Assembly: GCF_020103695.1 (NCBI RefSeq)
Contig: NZ_JAHXBF010000001.1
Coordinates: 682,001-746,000 of the forward strand
Reading direction: 5' to 3'
Length of the DNA stretch: 64,000 bases
From: Hyalangium versicolor
Lineage (GTDB): Bacteria > Myxococcota > Myxococcia > Myxococcales > Myxococcaceae
Below the pieces are notes generated by a model that was not told where the DNA came from, made no database searches, and was given only the letters and a program-made list of their open reading frames with translations. Positions 1-8,408 of the stretch are shown piece by piece. How positions within the stretch are numbered: the stretch's first letter is position 1; every line of letters starts with the position of its first letter. The translations under genes and the position numbers were made by a program.

Positions 1-107
1 GGCCGCAGCGTGATCCACACCGTCCCGGATGGCGTGGGAGCCGCGGGTTGGGCCAGGGCACTGAAGCCCAGGAGCCCGAGCACGAGCATCACCGCGCACC
101 GGCTCAT
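1..107 (-). CDS. Secreted protein, N-terminal fragment (runs off left edge)
   Basis: Only the first 35 codons lie in the window. They read as a signal peptide: a short Arg-containing start, a hydrophobic run (VMLVLGLLGFSALA) and a likely AxA-type cleavage site before QPAAPTP. The ATG at 105-107 shares bases with the TGA (104-106) of the preceding minus-strand gene, an ATGA overlap that argues for one operon with the two upstream Ig-like genes. The mature part is out of view, so function is unknown. Confidence 0.6.
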   Translation of the reverse strand, partial: MSRCAVMLVLGLLGFSALAQPAAPTPSGTVWITLR

Positions 108-1546
108 GGCGTCTGCCCTCCGCCGAAGCTGAGCTGATATCCGGCGCCCAGCGACATACCGCCGAGGTTCCCGCTCACCTGTCCGCGTCCTGGAGCAAAG
201 GTCCACTGGAGCTGCCCGCACACGCGGCCCGGGCCCAACGGCCACGCGAGCCCCGCGCCCAGGGAGGCTGCGGGCCCGTTCGAGCGCACATCCCTGTCGA
301 ACTTGCCCTCGGTGCTCTCCAGCTTCAGCTTCCCGCCCATGGACAGGATGCCGGCGCTCGCGCTCGCGAAGAGGGTGCCTCGGCTCAGGAAGAGATGGAG
401 CCAGCGCGCCCCGATCCGGGCGCCTCCACCGGTGAGGGTGAACTTCCGTTTCACCTGGATGGGTCCATCGATGGTGTCCTCGACCTCGCCGTTCCCCCGA
501 GCCTCGAGCACTCCCAGCAACTCCAGCGGCAGCTGGCCGAGCCGCAAAGAACCCTCCAGCTGCAAACCGAGCCCGTTCGCCGAGGCGGTGTTGGAGTGCA
601 CGAACAAGAGGAGTCCGAGCGTGGGTTGCCACACGGGCCGCTGCGAGTGCGTGGAGAGCGGGGCCGTGTTCGCCACCGAGTTACCGGGGCCTGTCTGGCC
701 TGGGCCTGCCTGAGAACCCGGAGGGGCTGATAGGGGCTCGACTTGGAGCGTGGAGGCGCGCTCGGGCTCCTCGGCAGTTGAGGCAGAGAGGCTCACCGGC
801 GCTCCGCCTGCCGCTGAGGCAGTGTAGGGGACCTCGAAGACGCCGCCCTCCTTCGGTTCAATGGGCCCGAGCGCCCCTTGTTCCGCGCTCACGGTGAGGG
901 CCGGGAGCGCCACGGCGGGGTTGCCGCTGTCGTCCACGACGAACCCCTGCAGCCGGACGGCCCTGCCCTGGATGGGAGACTCCAGGGCCACGAGCTGGAC
1001 GCGGGCGAACCGGGGAGGGGGTAGGGGCACGGCCTGCGTGCGGCGCTTGCCCGAGCGCTCGATGATCGTCACCTGGGCGCTCTCGGCACCCGGGGGGAGG
1101 TTCACGGGAACCAGGGCTTCTTTGCTGGCCGTGGCCGTCACCGGCCCATACGAGGCGGCACCTATCGACACCTGCACCCGCGAGCGGGCAGGCGCCTGGA
1201 CGCGCAGCCGGTAGGGTCCATGGACGGGCAGCGCGAGCCAGGCCCCGGAACTCGAAGCGCCTCGCTTCACCGTGGCATGGAGCAGGGCCACCTGCGCGCC
1301 GTCCTGAGAGGCAGGCCGGTAGGTGGCGCTGAACGTGCCCTCCTGGGCAGGAGTGGGCTCGGTGACGGAGCCGACGTTGGCGGTGAGCGAAACCTGGGCG
1401 TCTCGCACGGGACGGCCTGCGTCATCGAGCACCGTGAGCTCGATCCTCGCGCTGTCCTCGGTGGTGACGAAGGGCTTGTCGGAGCGCAGCGCGACCGTCT
1501 GACCCGTGAGGGTCAGGACCATGAGAGTGAGAGTCGCTGCTGCCAT
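104..1546 (-). CDS. Invasin/Ig-like outer-membrane protein with beta-barrel-like C-terminus
   Basis: 480 residues. A short hydrophobic N-terminus looks like a signal peptide. Two Ig-like modules follow, roughly residues 20-95 (RSDKPFVTTEDSARIELTV, then an AxVSLTANVG strand typical of invasin/big-domain repeats) and 190-270 (VRLQGFVVDDSGNPAVALP). After a Pro/Ser-rich linker, the last ~170 residues alternate hydrophobic and glycine residues (LGLQLEGSLRLG, GGGARIGARW, SLGAGYQLSFGG), the pattern of a small outer-membrane beta barrel or lipocalin-like barrel. The start lies 5 nt after the stop of the MYXO-CTERM-like gene, so the two are probably co-transcribed, and its stop overlaps the next start. 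A cell-surface role is inferred; no catalytic motif is visible. Confidence 0.6.
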   Translation of the reverse strand: MAAATLTLMVLTLTGQTVALRSDKPFVTTEDSARIELTVLDDAGRPVRDAQVSLTANVGSVTEPTPAQEGTFSATYRPASQDGAQVALLHATVKRGASSSGAWLALPVHGPYRLRVQAPARSRVQVSIGAASYGPVTATASKEALVPVNLPPGAESAQVTIIERSGKRRTQAVPLPPPRFARVQLVALESPIQGRAVRLQGFVVDDSGNPAVALPALTVSAEQGALGPIEPKEGGVFEVPYTASAAGGAPVSLSASTAEEPERASTLQVEPLSAPPGSQAGPGQTGPGNSVANTAPLSTHSQRPVWQPTLGLLLFVHSNTASANGLGLQLEGSLRLGQLPLELLGVLEARGNGEVEDTIDGPIQVKRKFTLTGGGARIGARWLHLFLSRGTLFASASAGILSMGGKLKLESTEGKFDRDVRSNGPAASLGAGLAWPLGPGRVCGQLQWTFAPGRGQVSGNLGGMSLGAGYQLSFGGGQTP

Positions 1547-1551
1547 GGTGC

Positions 1552-3792
1552 CTAGAGGCCGTTCCTTTCGCCTCGGCGCAGTCTACGCAATCGCTTCCAG
1601 GGGCGCGATGCCGCCATGAGCAGGGCGAGCCAGGGGAACAGCTGGCTCGGCAGCGCAGCAGCATGGCAGCCACACCCCACGTCCACTTTGGAGTCGTCCG
1701 GAGCGAAGCTCACGGTCTGTTGCTCGGTGAGCCTGTCCCCGCTCGCGTTGACGCACCAGACGAGCGCCTCCAGTGTTTCGCGGGACTGCGTGGAGGCCTG
1801 GGCGGTGATCTTCACCGTCACGGGTGAGCCCTTGCTCAGCTCTGGGAGAGTGAAGCCCTCTCCGCTCGGAGTCAGGGGCTTGTCATCGATGATCGGCTCG
1901 AGGGACATCAGGCCATTGCCCGAAAGCATCAGCACGCCATCGGTGATGGGGGCGTCGCCCGAGTTCGACACCGTCACCTCGAACTCCACCACCGTGCCGG
2001 GCGCCGCGAACCGCTTCGCCCCCTCATTCAGCAATTGGAGCTGCACGAGAGGGGGGAGGCACAGCGGCGTGACGAATCGCTCCGCCCGCTTGCCGTCAGG
2101 CAGGTATAGCTCGTGGTCGTTGATGAGCGGCCAGATGGCCAGGGGGACCGACGGGTCCGCCGGACACTGGGGCAGCCGGACAGGGAGCAGCCACCGGCCC
2201 GGCTCTACCTCCGTGGCAGGATTGCCCAGGGCCAGAGGCTCGTCGCCTGCGAACGAGAGGCGGCTTCCCGCGGCCAGCGGCACGAGGGTTCCACACAGAT
2301 CCCTCCGGGCGAGCTCCAGCTTGAGCTCTCCCGTGTAGGTCCGCAGCTCGGGGCGGAGCTCAGAGGTCTGAAGGAACCGGAAGGTCGAGGTCTCGATGCT
2401 GGGCAGCCCCGCCTTCCAGTGGATCACCAGCGGCCCGTCCACGTTGGCGCCGGAGAACTTGAACTCTACGTTTTCCTCCTTCATGTCCTTCCAGACCACC
2501 TGCGCGCTGCCCGTGAGCACACCGGTGACGCAGTCACCCGAGACCACGTGGGCCTTGAGGGTGGTGCTGTCGAAGGTCGCCGAGCTGTCCTGGGCCTTGC
2601 AGAGGCTGGCCCCAGAGAGGGTCTCGTCCACGACGTTGTCGTACTCGTCCTTGGGCGTCAGGGTGATCGTCACGGGGCCGCAGGCCGGCACTTCGTCATC
2701 AGGGGATGGGGTCAGCTCCACCTTCTTGAGCGCGGCGGGATGGACCACGACTTGAGACGTCCCCGTGCTGCCGCGGCCCGAGGAGAGATCCGTGATCCGG
2801 AATTCCTGGGGCATGGAGCTGGCGGTGAAGAACGTCACGGTGAGCTCTACCGGCAGCGGAGCATCGTTGGGTGTATCGATCGGGAGTTCCGCCTTGGGCA
2901 CCGTCGTCGTGAAGTGCACCGCGCCGAGATAGGTGGTCGGGTTGTTGTCCGCGTCCACCGGGACCACCTTGAACTCGACGGGCTCTCCGGCCGTCACGTC
3001 GGTGGGCAGGTTCATCGTGAAGGCCACTGCGGGACCGGTCAGTACCTCGAAGCTGGAGATCCTTCCCAGGAGTTGGGTGTTGGCGGTGTCCGTGACCGTC
3101 AGCTCGTAGACGCCCTTCTTCATGAACGTGAGGGTGAACTTCTTCACGCCTGCGTCGTTGGGGGTGAACGTGTAGTTCGCCGGGAGCGTCACACCCGTGG
3201 CCTTGGTGTAGAACTGGATGGTGCCGGAGTACCCCGTGGCGACACCGGACGCGTTCTTCGCGCTCACAGTGAGTTCGATGGGAACGCCCACTTGCGGGGC
3301 GGCCGACATCTCGAGCCGGAACTCGAGCGTGGGCAGTGCCACCACGGAGAGCAGCCGGGAGAGGGCGTCGCTCAGGCCGCCCGCTCCATCCGACGCCGAG
3401 ATCGTCACGGCTCCGGGCACCGTGGCCCGGTACCAGAAGAACTGGCTCGAGGTGCCGGCGGCGATGGTCACGCCCGCGATCTCCGTGCCCGCGGAGCAGT
3501 ACTCCGAGGGGTAGAAGGCGCCTCCCATGAGGGTCGAGTAGAGCTGGACCTGGACTGCTCCCGAAGTCGTTGCGGGGTTCCCACTGCTATCGCGCAGGGC
3601 CGCCGTGAGCTTCACGCACTGGTACAGCAACAGCTCATTCGGGAGGCCCTCGAGAACGATGTGATCGGGCGCGGTTGTCGCCGCGAGCGGGCTGCTGGCG
3701 CCAGCGAGGCTCGGGGGCGTGTTCGCCATCAGCACGGGGAGGAGCAGCAGCAGGCCACAGGGGCGGAGGCGACGGCTCATTGCCTGGTTCAT
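1552..3792 (-). CDS. Secreted Ig-like/CARDB-like protein with MYXO-CTERM-like anchor
   Basis: 746 residues. The ATG at 3792 is chosen because GGAG lies 7-10 nt upstream and the protein then opens with a good signal peptide (MSRRLRPCGLLLLLPVLMA). The reading frame is open further upstream, to 3924, but that part is not protein-like. The middle holds several Ig-like repeats (about residues 45-520). Near residues 630-710 is a DUF11/CARDB-like module (VEFEVTVSNSGDAPITDGVL). The C-terminus has a GCGC motif, a hydrophobic segment (LFPWLALLMAAS) and an Arg/Lys-rich tail (KRLRRLRRGER), the tripartite MYXO-CTERM architecture. Proteins with that tail are thought to be cleaved by a myxosortase and displayed on the surface. 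First gene of a three-gene minus-strand set. Confidence 0.7.
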   Translation of the reverse strand: MNQAMSRRLRPCGLLLLLPVLMANTPPSLAGASSPLAATTAPDHIVLEGLPNELLLYQCVKLTAALRDSSGNPATTSGAVQVQLYSTLMGGAFYPSEYCSAGTEIAGVTIAAGTSSQFFWYRATVPGAVTISASDGAGGLSDALSRLLSVVALPTLEFRLEMSAAPQVGVPIELTVSAKNASGVATGYSGTIQFYTKATGVTLPANYTFTPNDAGVKKFTLTFMKKGVYELTVTDTANTQLLGRISSFEVLTGPAVAFTMNLPTDVTAGEPVEFKVVPVDADNNPTTYLGAVHFTTTVPKAELPIDTPNDAPLPVELTVTFFTASSMPQEFRITDLSSGRGSTGTSQVVVHPAALKKVELTPSPDDEVPACGPVTITLTPKDEYDNVVDETLSGASLCKAQDSSATFDSTTLKAHVVSGDCVTGVLTGSAQVVWKDMKEENVEFKFSGANVDGPLVIHWKAGLPSIETSTFRFLQTSELRPELRTYTGELKLELARRDLCGTLVPLAAGSRLSFAGDEPLALGNPATEVEPGRWLLPVRLPQCPADPSVPLAIWPLINDHELYLPDGKRAERFVTPLCLPPLVQLQLLNEGAKRFAAPGTVVEFEVTVSNSGDAPITDGVLMLSGNGLMSLEPIIDDKPLTPSGEGFTLPELSKGSPVTVKITAQASTQSRETLEALVWCVNASGDRLTEQQTVSFAPDDSKVDVGCGCHAAALPSQLFPWLALLMAASRPWKRLRRLRRGERNGL

Positions 3793-3910
3793 CGTTCGCT
3801 CCGGGGCTGGCCGAACAGCATGGGGGCTGCTGGGGCAGTTCTCGACCATCGTAGGGAGAGCTGCATGGATGTTGCAATAATGCGGTGTGGGTGTGACAAG
3901 TGGAGATACC

Positions 3911-4114
3911 ATGCCTCTCCCCATGTGCCCGATTTGCCAGAAGCCCGTGGCGCCTCGCGCCGAGAACGTCTCGTATCCCTTCTGCTCTCGTCGCTGCCGG
4001 GCGGTGGATCTCGGCCGGTGGTTGGGAGAGGAGTACCGCGTGCCCGAGCCTCAGGGGGATGAGCGGGAGGACGAGCTCCCCTCCGATCACCCGGAGCGCC
4101 GGAGCGACGCGTGA
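3911..4114 (+). CDS. yacG: YacG-type zinc-binding DNA gyrase inhibitor
   Basis: 67 residues. Two zinc-binding pairs are visible: C6-x2-C9 (MCPIC) and C25-x3-C29 (PFCSRRC), followed by VDLGRWLGEEYRVP, the YacG signature. The tail is acidic. YacG in other bacteria binds GyrB and inhibits gyrase. The ATG at 3911 has GGAG 6-9 nt upstream; an in-frame GTG at 3887 would add 8 unlikely residues. Its TGA overlaps the GTG of the next gene (GTGA), so the two are probably translationally coupled. Confidence 0.9.
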   Translation: MPLPMCPICQKPVAPRAENVSYPFCSRRCRAVDLGRWLGEEYRVPEPQGDEREDELPSDHPERRSDA

Positions 4115-4842
4115 GCGGTTGGGTGGATCTGCACTGCCACTTGCTGCCGGGCGTGGATGATGGGGCGAAGACGCTGGAGGACAGCCTGGAGATGGCGCGG
4201 GCGCTGGTCGACCTGGGCTTCGCCACGGTGGCGCCCAGTCCGCATGCTCGCCCCGAGTACGCGGCGCCGGAGCTCGTCGAGTCCCGGCTCATGGAGTTGC
4301 GCGAGGCCTTGGAGCGCGAGCGCATCCCGCTGACGCTCGGGCGCAACGCGGAGAACGTGCTGGATGACGTCTTCCTGCGGAGCCTGGGCACGCCTGCGGC
4401 ACGGATGCTGGGCACGGGCCCGTATGTACTCGTGGAGCTGCCGTACACGACGCCCGTGCCGGCGTTGCTGGATGTGCTCTTCCGCATCCGCACCAAGGGC
4501 GTGAGGCCCGTCATCGCCCACCCGGAGCGATGCCTGGAGTTCGAGCGCAAGGGGCGCGCGGCGGAGGCGGTTCGGTCCGGGGCCTTGCTGCAGTTGGACG
4601 TGGGCGCACTCACCGGGCGCTACGGGGGCACGGCGAAGAAGCTGGCGCGGGCCTTCCTGGAGGACGGGCTGTACGCGCTGGGGGCCACGGATCTGCACGC
4701 CCCCGTGGGGGCGAGGGACTGGGTAGGGCGGGCGCTGGCCGAGCTGAGAAGCCGGGCAGGCGAGCAGGCGTTCGAGCGGCTCATGCGAGGCAACCCGACA
4801 CGTCTGCTGGTGGGAGAGGCGCTGGAGTCCGAGGGGGAGTGA
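4111..4842 (+). CDS. CpsB/YwqE-type PHP-domain tyrosine-protein phosphatase
   Basis: 243 residues, usual for the family. Begins with the metal-binding motif DLHCHLLPGVDDGAKT (residues 6-21), later APSPHARPEY, VIAHPERC and GATDLHAP, all PHP/CpsB hallmarks supplying His/Asp metal ligands. Members dephosphorylate bacterial tyrosine kinases that control capsule or exopolysaccharide export, so a role in polysaccharide control is inferred. Start is GTG inside the yacG stop; the end overlaps the next start at GTGA (4839-4842). Confidence 0.85.
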   Translation: MSGWVDLHCHLLPGVDDGAKTLEDSLEMARALVDLGFATVAPSPHARPEYAAPELVESRLMELREALERERIPLTLGRNAENVLDDVFLRSLGTPAARMLGTGPYVLVELPYTTPVPALLDVLFRIRTKGVRPVIAHPERCLEFERKGRAAEAVRSGALLQLDVGALTGRYGGTAKKLARAFLEDGLYALGATDLHAPVGARDWVGRALAELRSRAGEQAFERLMRGNPTRLLVGEALESEGE

Positions 4843-5918
4843 CGGTATACCCACCCGCTGTGAAGCGTGCCCTCAAGCTCGTGGCCAGCCTGCTGGTCAC
4901 CCTCCTGTTCACGTGGTGGACGTTCCGGAACACGGATCTCAAGGCCCAATGGGCCAGCCTGCGTTCGGCGGACTACTCCTACGTGCTGCCGTACTTGGGG
5001 GTCCTGACCCTCATCCACATCTGCCGGACGCTGAGGTGGGGCTGCCTGCTGTCAGGCCTGGAGCGGGTGCCGTTCAAGCCGCTCAACGAGGCCTCGGGCA
5101 TCGGCTTCATGATGCTGCTGGTGCTGCCGTTCCGGTTGGGCGAGTTCGCGCGCCCCTTCCTCATCGCCCAGCGCAGCTCCATCCGTCGGAGCGCGGCGAT
5201 GACCTCCGTGGTGCTGGAGCGCATCACCGATGGGCTCCTGGTGGCGACACTGTTGCGGGTGTTGCTCTTCTTCATCCCCGGGGAGTCCGCTGGGCTCCGG
5301 TACGTGAAGCTGGGCTCCACGCTGATGTTCGCCATCTTCGGAGGCGGCCTGGCCTTCCTGCTCTTCGCGCGCTGGCGGCATGATCAGGCGGTAGGGCTGG
5401 TGCGAGTCACGGTGGGCCGCATCTCGCCGGGGCTGGCCCACAAGATGGCGGACGTCGTGGATGGCTTCGTGGGCGCGATGCGCCAGCTCCCGGACGCGAA
5501 GCAGCTCACGTTCTTCTTCCTGCTCACGCTGCTGTACTGGGGGCTGAATGGCGCGGGCATGGCGCTGCTCACGCGGGCCTTCGGCTGCGTGGGCGCGGAT
5601 GCGAGCTGCCAGCCCATGAGCCTCAGCCTGTTCCAGGCCTATGTGGTGATGACCGTGCTGGTGGTGGGGCTGATGATCCCGGCGGCGCCTGGGATGATGG
5701 GCACCTTCCAGGCGGCGATGAAGGTGGGTCTGGGCCTCTTCCTGCCCGCGGCGGTCGTCGACCAGAGCGGGCTGGCCTACGCCAACGTGCTGTGGCTGTG
5801 CCAGACGGTGCAGCAGATTGCGTTCGGCCTCATCCTCCTGTCCATCGGGCACATGTCCTTCAAGGACATCGCCACGAAGCTGGACAAGGAAGGCGAGGCC
5901 TCGGCTCCCACCGCGTGA
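4839..5918 (+). CDS. UPF0104 / LPG synthase-like integral membrane protein
   Basis: About 359 residues with seven or eight hydrophobic segments and the conserved block LLVLPFRLGEFARPFLIAQRSSI followed by VVLERITDGL, typical of the YbhN/AglD (lysylphosphatidylglycerol synthase transmembrane) superfamily. Near the C-terminus, GLMIPAAPGMMGTFQAAM matches the conserved P-x-x-x-G signature. Members are lipid or polyprenol-linked sugar flippase-like proteins; the substrate cannot be read here. Start GTG 4839 overlaps the previous stop; GTG 4860 is an alternative. Third member of an overlapping chain. Confidence 0.8.
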   Translation: MTVYPPAVKRALKLVASLLVTLLFTWWTFRNTDLKAQWASLRSADYSYVLPYLGVLTLIHICRTLRWGCLLSGLERVPFKPLNEASGIGFMMLLVLPFRLGEFARPFLIAQRSSIRRSAAMTSVVLERITDGLLVATLLRVLLFFIPGESAGLRYVKLGSTLMFAIFGGGLAFLLFARWRHDQAVGLVRVTVGRISPGLAHKMADVVDGFVGAMRQLPDAKQLTFFFLLTLLYWGLNGAGMALLTRAFGCVGADASCQPMSLSLFQAYVVMTVLVVGLMIPAAPGMMGTFQAAMKVGLGLFLPAAVVDQSGLAYANVLWLCQTVQQIAFGLILLSIGHMSFKDIATKLDKEGEASAPTA

Positions 5919-5927
5919 GGGGAGCCG
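5902..5927 (+). terminator. Possible hairpin at end of the UPF0104 gene
   Basis: CGGCTCCC (5902-5909) pairs perfectly with GGGAGCCG (5920-5927); the stop codon sits in the loop. There is no U-tract, so termination is doubtful. It lies between convergent genes. Confidence 0.3.
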
Positions 5928-5939
5928 TGACTCGCGGAA

Positions 5940-6098
5940 CTACAGCTCCTCGTTGAGCCAGCGGACGATCGCGGCTCGGATGGACGAGGGCGGCTCGGCG
6001 GGCGCCGGGGGCAGCGTGGCGCTCATGCCCGGCAGCTCCCGGAAGAGCCCGGGAGGCAGCATCTCGCGGGCGGGGCGCGTGTCCGGGACGGTGTTCAC
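5940..6098 (-). CDS. Small protein overlapping the RHH regulator
   Basis: 52 codons, GTG start at 6096-6098 sharing four bases (GTGA) with the stop of the ribbon-helix-helix gene, TAG stop at 5940-5942. The protein starts VNTVPDTRPAREMLPPGL, has a Pro/Ala-rich middle and ends in a predicted amphipathic helix (SSIRAAIVRWLNEEL). The overlap and preserved frame suggest it is made together with the regulator. I recognise no family. A toxin-antitoxin or regulator-partner role is possible but unproven. Confidence 0.5.
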   Translation of the reverse strand: MNTVPDTRPAREMLPPGLFRELPGMSATLPPAPAEPPSSIRAAIVRWLNEEL

Positions 6099-6340
6099 GG
6101 CTCGGTCCCGTTGCGGCCGTACTTGGCGAGCAGATCCTCCACGGCCTCGCGCAGGTACTCGCTCTGCGCGATGCGGCTGCGGCGGGACAGCTCGCGCAGC
6201 TTGTGCACCTGCTCCTCTGAGACGAGGACGTGGGTGGAGACGACGTCGGCCTCGGGGCCAGCGCGGCGTTCACCGGAATCGAGCGGAGCCGCCGAAGTGG
6301 TGTCGGCGCTGCTCAGCGGGCTCATGTTGCCATCCTGCAT
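6095..6340 (-). CDS. Ribbon-helix-helix (CopG/Arc-like) DNA-binding protein
   Basis: 81 residues. ATG 6340 is preceded by a perfect AGGAGG 7-12 nt upstream, which settles the start against the longer open frame. The C-terminal half reads STHVLVSEEQVHKLRELSR then SRIAQSEYLREAVEDLLAKY: a beta strand followed by two helices, the RHH fold with the usual S-x-YLREAV second helix. The N-terminus is Ser/Ala-rich and disordered. Likely a dimeric repressor acting on its own or a nearby promoter. Its stop overlaps the 52-residue gene. Confidence 0.75.
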   Translation of the reverse strand: MQDGNMSPLSSADTTSAAPLDSGERRAGPEADVVSTHVLVSEEQVHKLRELSRRSRIAQSEYLREAVEDLLAKYGRNGTEP

Positions 6341-6551
6341 CAGGGGCCTCCTGGGCGAGCTGCTACAGACCGCTACTGGCCTGTGGGCTGGCATTAGGAG
6401 GTCGACCCGGCGTCCCGTCAAAAAAACAGTTGGCTGGTGGGCAACCAGGCCTTCGGACAGAAGCGGGCGTTGGAGGCGTTCCTCCCTCGGCTGCTGCTCG
6501 GGGGCCATGTCGCCTTCACGTTGAGTAGGCGGACACAAAGGAGGCCAGGCG

Positions 6552-7733
6552 ATGACCAGGGCAGCGTGGGCACTCGGTGGCGTGGGGCTTGGGGCAGGGC
6601 TGATGTACTGGGCGGATCCGAGGAACGGCAGGTGGCGCCGGGCCCTGGTTCGGGAGAAGGCCTGGCACGTTCTCTGTGGGGTGGGGGATGGGCTGGAGGT
6701 GGTGGCGCGGGACATGGCGCACCGCTCGCGAGGCTTGTTCTTCGAGCTCCGGGGCCGGCTGCAAGCGGAGGACGTGGACGACGTGACGCTGGAGGCGCGG
6801 GTTCGATCCGCGCTGGGGCGTGTCTGCTCGCATCCCGGTGCCATCCGGGTGGCTTGCGACCATGGGACGGTAGCGATGGCGGGGCCCATCCTGGCCAGCG
6901 AGGTGAAGCTGGTGCTCGCGCGCATCCGGAAGGTGCGGGGTGTGCTGGAGATCGATGACGCCCTGGAGGCCCATACCGAGGCGGGGAGTCATCCGGATCT
7001 TCAAGGCGGGGTGAGCCGGCTGGGCGATCGCCCGGAGTTGCTGCAGCACCATTGGTCACCGACGGCGCGGTTCATCGCGGGGCTCGGTGGGGTGGGGCTG
7101 CTGGGCTATGGGCTGTCACGGCGAGGGGGTCTGAGGCCGCTGCTGGCAGGGGCGGGGCTGCTGCTGGGGTTGCGCGGCGTGATGAACCTGGAGCTCAAGC
7201 GTCTCATGGGCGTGGGAGTGGGGCCCATGGCGCTGTCGTTCCAGAAGGACATCTGCGTGAACGCGCCGGTGAACGAGGTGTTCGCCTTCTGGCAGGCGAT
7301 GCACAACTTCCCGCGCTTCATGAGCCACGTGGAGGACGTGCGGATGTTCAAGGATGGCCACTCGCACTGGAAGGTGCGCGGCCCGGCGGGGATCATCTTC
7401 GAGTGGGACGCGGTCATCACCCGCATCGAGTCCGGGCGCCTGTTGGCATGGAGGAGCGTGGAGGGCGCGATGGTGGAGAACGAGGGCATCATCCGCTTCG
7501 AGGACGCGGGGGAGGGGCGGACGCGGCTGGACATCCGGCTCTCGTACAACCCGCCCGCGGGCGTCATCGGGCACGCGTTCGCGAAGCTGCTGGGCGCCGA
7601 TCCCAAGAAGCAGATGGACGACGATCTGCTGCGCCTCAAGTCGCTGCTGGAGCTGGGCAAGGCGACGGGGCACGAGCACGTGAAGCGGGACGAGCTGGTA
7701 CCCGGGCGCGGAGTGGAGACCTGGGTTTACTGA
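6552..7733 (+). CDS. BON domain + SRPBCC (START-like) membrane-associated protein
   Basis: 393 residues with a strong SD (AAAGGAGG, 6537-6544). The N-terminus has a glycine-rich hydrophobic segment and then YWADPRNGRWRRALVREKA, common at the head of BON proteins. A BON-like module follows at about 78-140 (LEARVRSALGRV ... IRVACDHGTVAMAGPI). Residues 175-220 hold two hydrophobic segments. A SRPBCC/polyketide-cyclase-type domain fills about 235-375 (NAPVNEVFAFWQAMHNFPRFM), a lipid/hydrophobic ligand-binding fold. BON modules bind membranes or lipids, so an envelope-stress role is plausible. Confidence 0.7.
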   Translation: MTRAAWALGGVGLGAGLMYWADPRNGRWRRALVREKAWHVLCGVGDGLEVVARDMAHRSRGLFFELRGRLQAEDVDDVTLEARVRSALGRVCSHPGAIRVACDHGTVAMAGPILASEVKLVLARIRKVRGVLEIDDALEAHTEAGSHPDLQGGVSRLGDRPELLQHHWSPTARFIAGLGGVGLLGYGLSRRGGLRPLLAGAGLLLGLRGVMNLELKRLMGVGVGPMALSFQKDICVNAPVNEVFAFWQAMHNFPRFMSHVEDVRMFKDGHSHWKVRGPAGIIFEWDAVITRIESGRLLAWRSVEGAMVENEGIIRFEDAGEGRTRLDIRLSYNPPAGVIGHAFAKLLGADPKKQMDDDLLRLKSLLELGKATGHEHVKRDELVPGRGVETWVY

Positions 7734-7744
7734 GGGAGTGAGTG

Positions 7745-7763
7745 AGCCGACGAGGGCTCGGCT
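7745..7763. terminator. Small inverted repeat after the BON/SRPBCC gene
   Basis: AGCCGA (7745-7750) and TCGGCT (7758-7763) form a 6-bp stem with a 7-nt loop, 12 nt after the stop codon. No U-run follows, so it is a weak terminator candidate. Confidence 0.3.
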
Positions 7764-7832
7764 TCCTGGATGCCGAGGTGGAATCGAGCCGGTCCGCCTG
7801 TTAGGGACAGTCTCTACTGCCAAGGAGCCGCT

Positions 7833-8318
7833 GTGTTCCGACTCGAAACCGACCGCGTGCTGATCGAGTCCTTCCGGCCGCGTGACCGCAGGGTCATCGA
7901 GATGCCTGCGGAGGTGACCTTCCCGCTCTTCGTGCGCGATTACCTGGCGTGGACGGAGACGTCTGGGGCGCGGGTGTACCTGGTGTTCACCGCGCCGGGC
8001 AGCCGCAAGCCCATTGGAATCATCTTCCGTCGCGACACCACGGACAGCGGGGCGATGTCCTCTCGGATCTGCGACTGGTGCCACAGTTACGGCTCGGCGA
8101 GCGAAGTGGGCCTGCTCACCACGGACGTGAACAACAAGCGCCGGGTGGGGGTGTGCCTCTGTGTGGACCTGCGCTGTAAAGAGAAGCTGGAGGACGCGGC
8201 GGACCGTGCAGGGCGCCAGCCTCGCGAGGCCCTCGAGCAGCTCAAGGAGCGCATGTTCCGCTTCGCGCACGAGGCGCTGGGGATCGAGGCCCAGCCCGCG
8301 GCCCAGGTGAGCGGGTAG
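7833..8318 (+). CDS. FBP-type zinc-binding protein (EF-G-binding C-terminal domain)
   Basis: 161 residues from GTG 7833, which has GGAG (7824-7827) at proper distance; an ATG at 7770 would add residues that do not look coding. The centre carries ICDWCHS and, further on, GVCLCVDLRCKEKL, a treble-clef set of cysteines seen in the FBP/FusB C-terminal family. In FusB-type proteins this domain binds elongation factor G. Here a translation-linked role is inferred from family only. Single gene between two hairpin/operator regions. Confidence 0.6.
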   Translation: MFRLETDRVLIESFRPRDRRVIEMPAEVTFPLFVRDYLAWTETSGARVYLVFTAPGSRKPIGIIFRRDTTDSGAMSSRICDWCHSYGSASEVGLLTTDVNNKRRVGVCLCVDLRCKEKLEDAADRAGRQPREALEQLKERMFRFAHEALGIEAQPAAQVSG

Positions 8319-8366
8319 GCTGGCAGAGCCTTCACCTGTCAGGTTAGCCTCCGGGCTGTCCTGCTT

Positions 8367-8380
8367 TGAGAGCGCTCTCA
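8367..8380. promoter_or_regulatory. LacI-family operator in front of the regulator
   Basis: TGAGAGCGCTCTCA is a perfect 14-bp palindrome with the central CG step of LacI/GalR operators and close to the TGGGAGCGCTCCCA box of CelR/CebR. It sits 28 nt before the regulator start, so autoregulation is likely. Confidence 0.7.
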
Positions 8381-8408
8381 CGCTCACGTTGTGTTATGGA
8401 GTCTGCCC

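Noticed and set aside
2113..4062. Long plus-strand open frame (649 codons)
   Set aside because: Lies antisense to the MYXO-CTERM-like gene, Arg/Gly/His-rich and without domain-like sequence: the usual shadow of GC-rich coding DNA.
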